From Deinococcus betulae (GTDB lineage: Bacteria > Deinococcota > Deinococci > Deinococcales > Deinococcaceae), in contig NZ_JAIQXU010000007.1 in NCBI RefSeq assembly GCF_020166395.1, forward strand, positions 62,001-126,000: a stretch of 64,000 bases of DNA, given 5' to 3'. Made by a program: the position numbers and the translations under genes. Under the pieces are notes generated by a model. The model worked only from the letters and a program-made list of their open reading frames with translations. It did no database searches and was not told the origin of the DNA. This document shows positions 63,808 to 64,000 of this stretch, piece after piece (positions within the stretch are counted from its first letter, which is position 1; the number at the start of each line of letters is the position of its first letter).

Positions 63808-64000
63808 TTAAGGGCCGTCTGCGGCCAGCTCGAAGACCGCGCCGCCCGGCCGCGCATAGTCCGCCTCGACCACCAACGCGCCACGCACCGGCAGCACGTA
63901 GGCTCGCCCGGCGGGCAGTGGCCCGACATCGCACACCAGCTGCGCTTTCACAGCCCGGCAGCTCGGGTCGTTCACGGCCAGGTTTACGCCGGAGAGGGTC
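63808..64000 (-). CDS. Surface-type protein, C-terminal part (DUF11-like)
   Basis: The last 63 residues of a gene entering from beyond the window: VNLAVNDPSCRAVKAQLVCD then VGPLPAGRAYVLPVRGALVVEADY. The spacing of cysteines and the LPAG motif resemble DUF11-type repeats of secreted proteins. Only the end is visible. Confidence 0.6.
   Translation of the reverse strand, partial: TLSGVNLAVNDPSCRAVKAQLVCDVGPLPAGRAYVLPVRGALVVEADYARPGGAVFELAADGP

Overview
The window is GC-rich bacterial chromosome, most likely from a Deinococcus species. The inference rests on protein character (an S8 lipoprotein protease, a type III polyketide synthase-like enzyme, a YqiJ/YqiK-like pair with a giant DUF3686-type ATPase, DUF892 and YqgE/AlgH proteins). 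It also rests on many host genes with a TANNNT -10 box 5-8 bases before the start codon, the leaderless arrangement typical of Deinococcus, and on an HspR-type (HAIR) operator over the lon promoter.

Region 1 (1-37.4 kb) is mostly ordinary chromosome: an S41 peptidase gene broken by an amber codon, gatA, a PhzF-family gene, a DUF4388 regulator-like gene, a secreted subtilase, then yqiJ (frameshifted)-yqiK-giant ATPase. These are followed by a divergent HNH/Uma2 pair, aconitase, two tiny hydrophilic proteins, a type III PKS-like gene, an aldo/keto reductase, two CBM-like/esterase fusions, arsR-AHSA1, a C39-like secreted protein, lon, yqgE, tRNA-Asn, two unusual tRNA-like genes, an EamA transporter and a DUF892 ferritin-like gene.

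Region 2 (37,405-59,175) is an integrated element bounded by 45-bp direct repeats that match the 3' half of a tRNA-Lys(UUU). It carries an excisionase-like protein, a primase-polymerase/DUF3987 replication protein, a PemK/MazF-like toxin, several unknown genes, and a tyrosine integrase just inside the right end. I see no capsid, terminase large subunit or relaxase gene, so it looks like a satellite or non-conjugative integrative element. Inside it sit an AT-rich three-gene cargo (ParA-like ATPase, 130-aa linker, 247-aa unknown; 47.1-49.0 kb) of clearly different composition and a minus-strand chain of six genes joined by 4-base start/stop overlaps, which includes a 27-codon gene. It also holds a more host-like block (52.9-57.0 kb: MarR/DUF1398, DUF817, small proteins). 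A 13-bp motif, CCCAGCGCGGCCC, occurs exactly at least nine times in the element.

Region 3 (59.2-64 kb) does not contain the missing 5' half of tRNA-Lys at the right repeat. It has a second copy of the 'divergent HTH plus ALERPV protein' module found in region 2, here followed by two coupled genes ending in a DUF3560 gene with a pair of inverted DnaA boxes. An unknown minus-strand two-gene operon and the end of a surface-type protein follow. The simplest reading is that region 3 belongs to a second, tandem integrated element whose outer end, with the intact tRNA-Lys, lies beyond the window.
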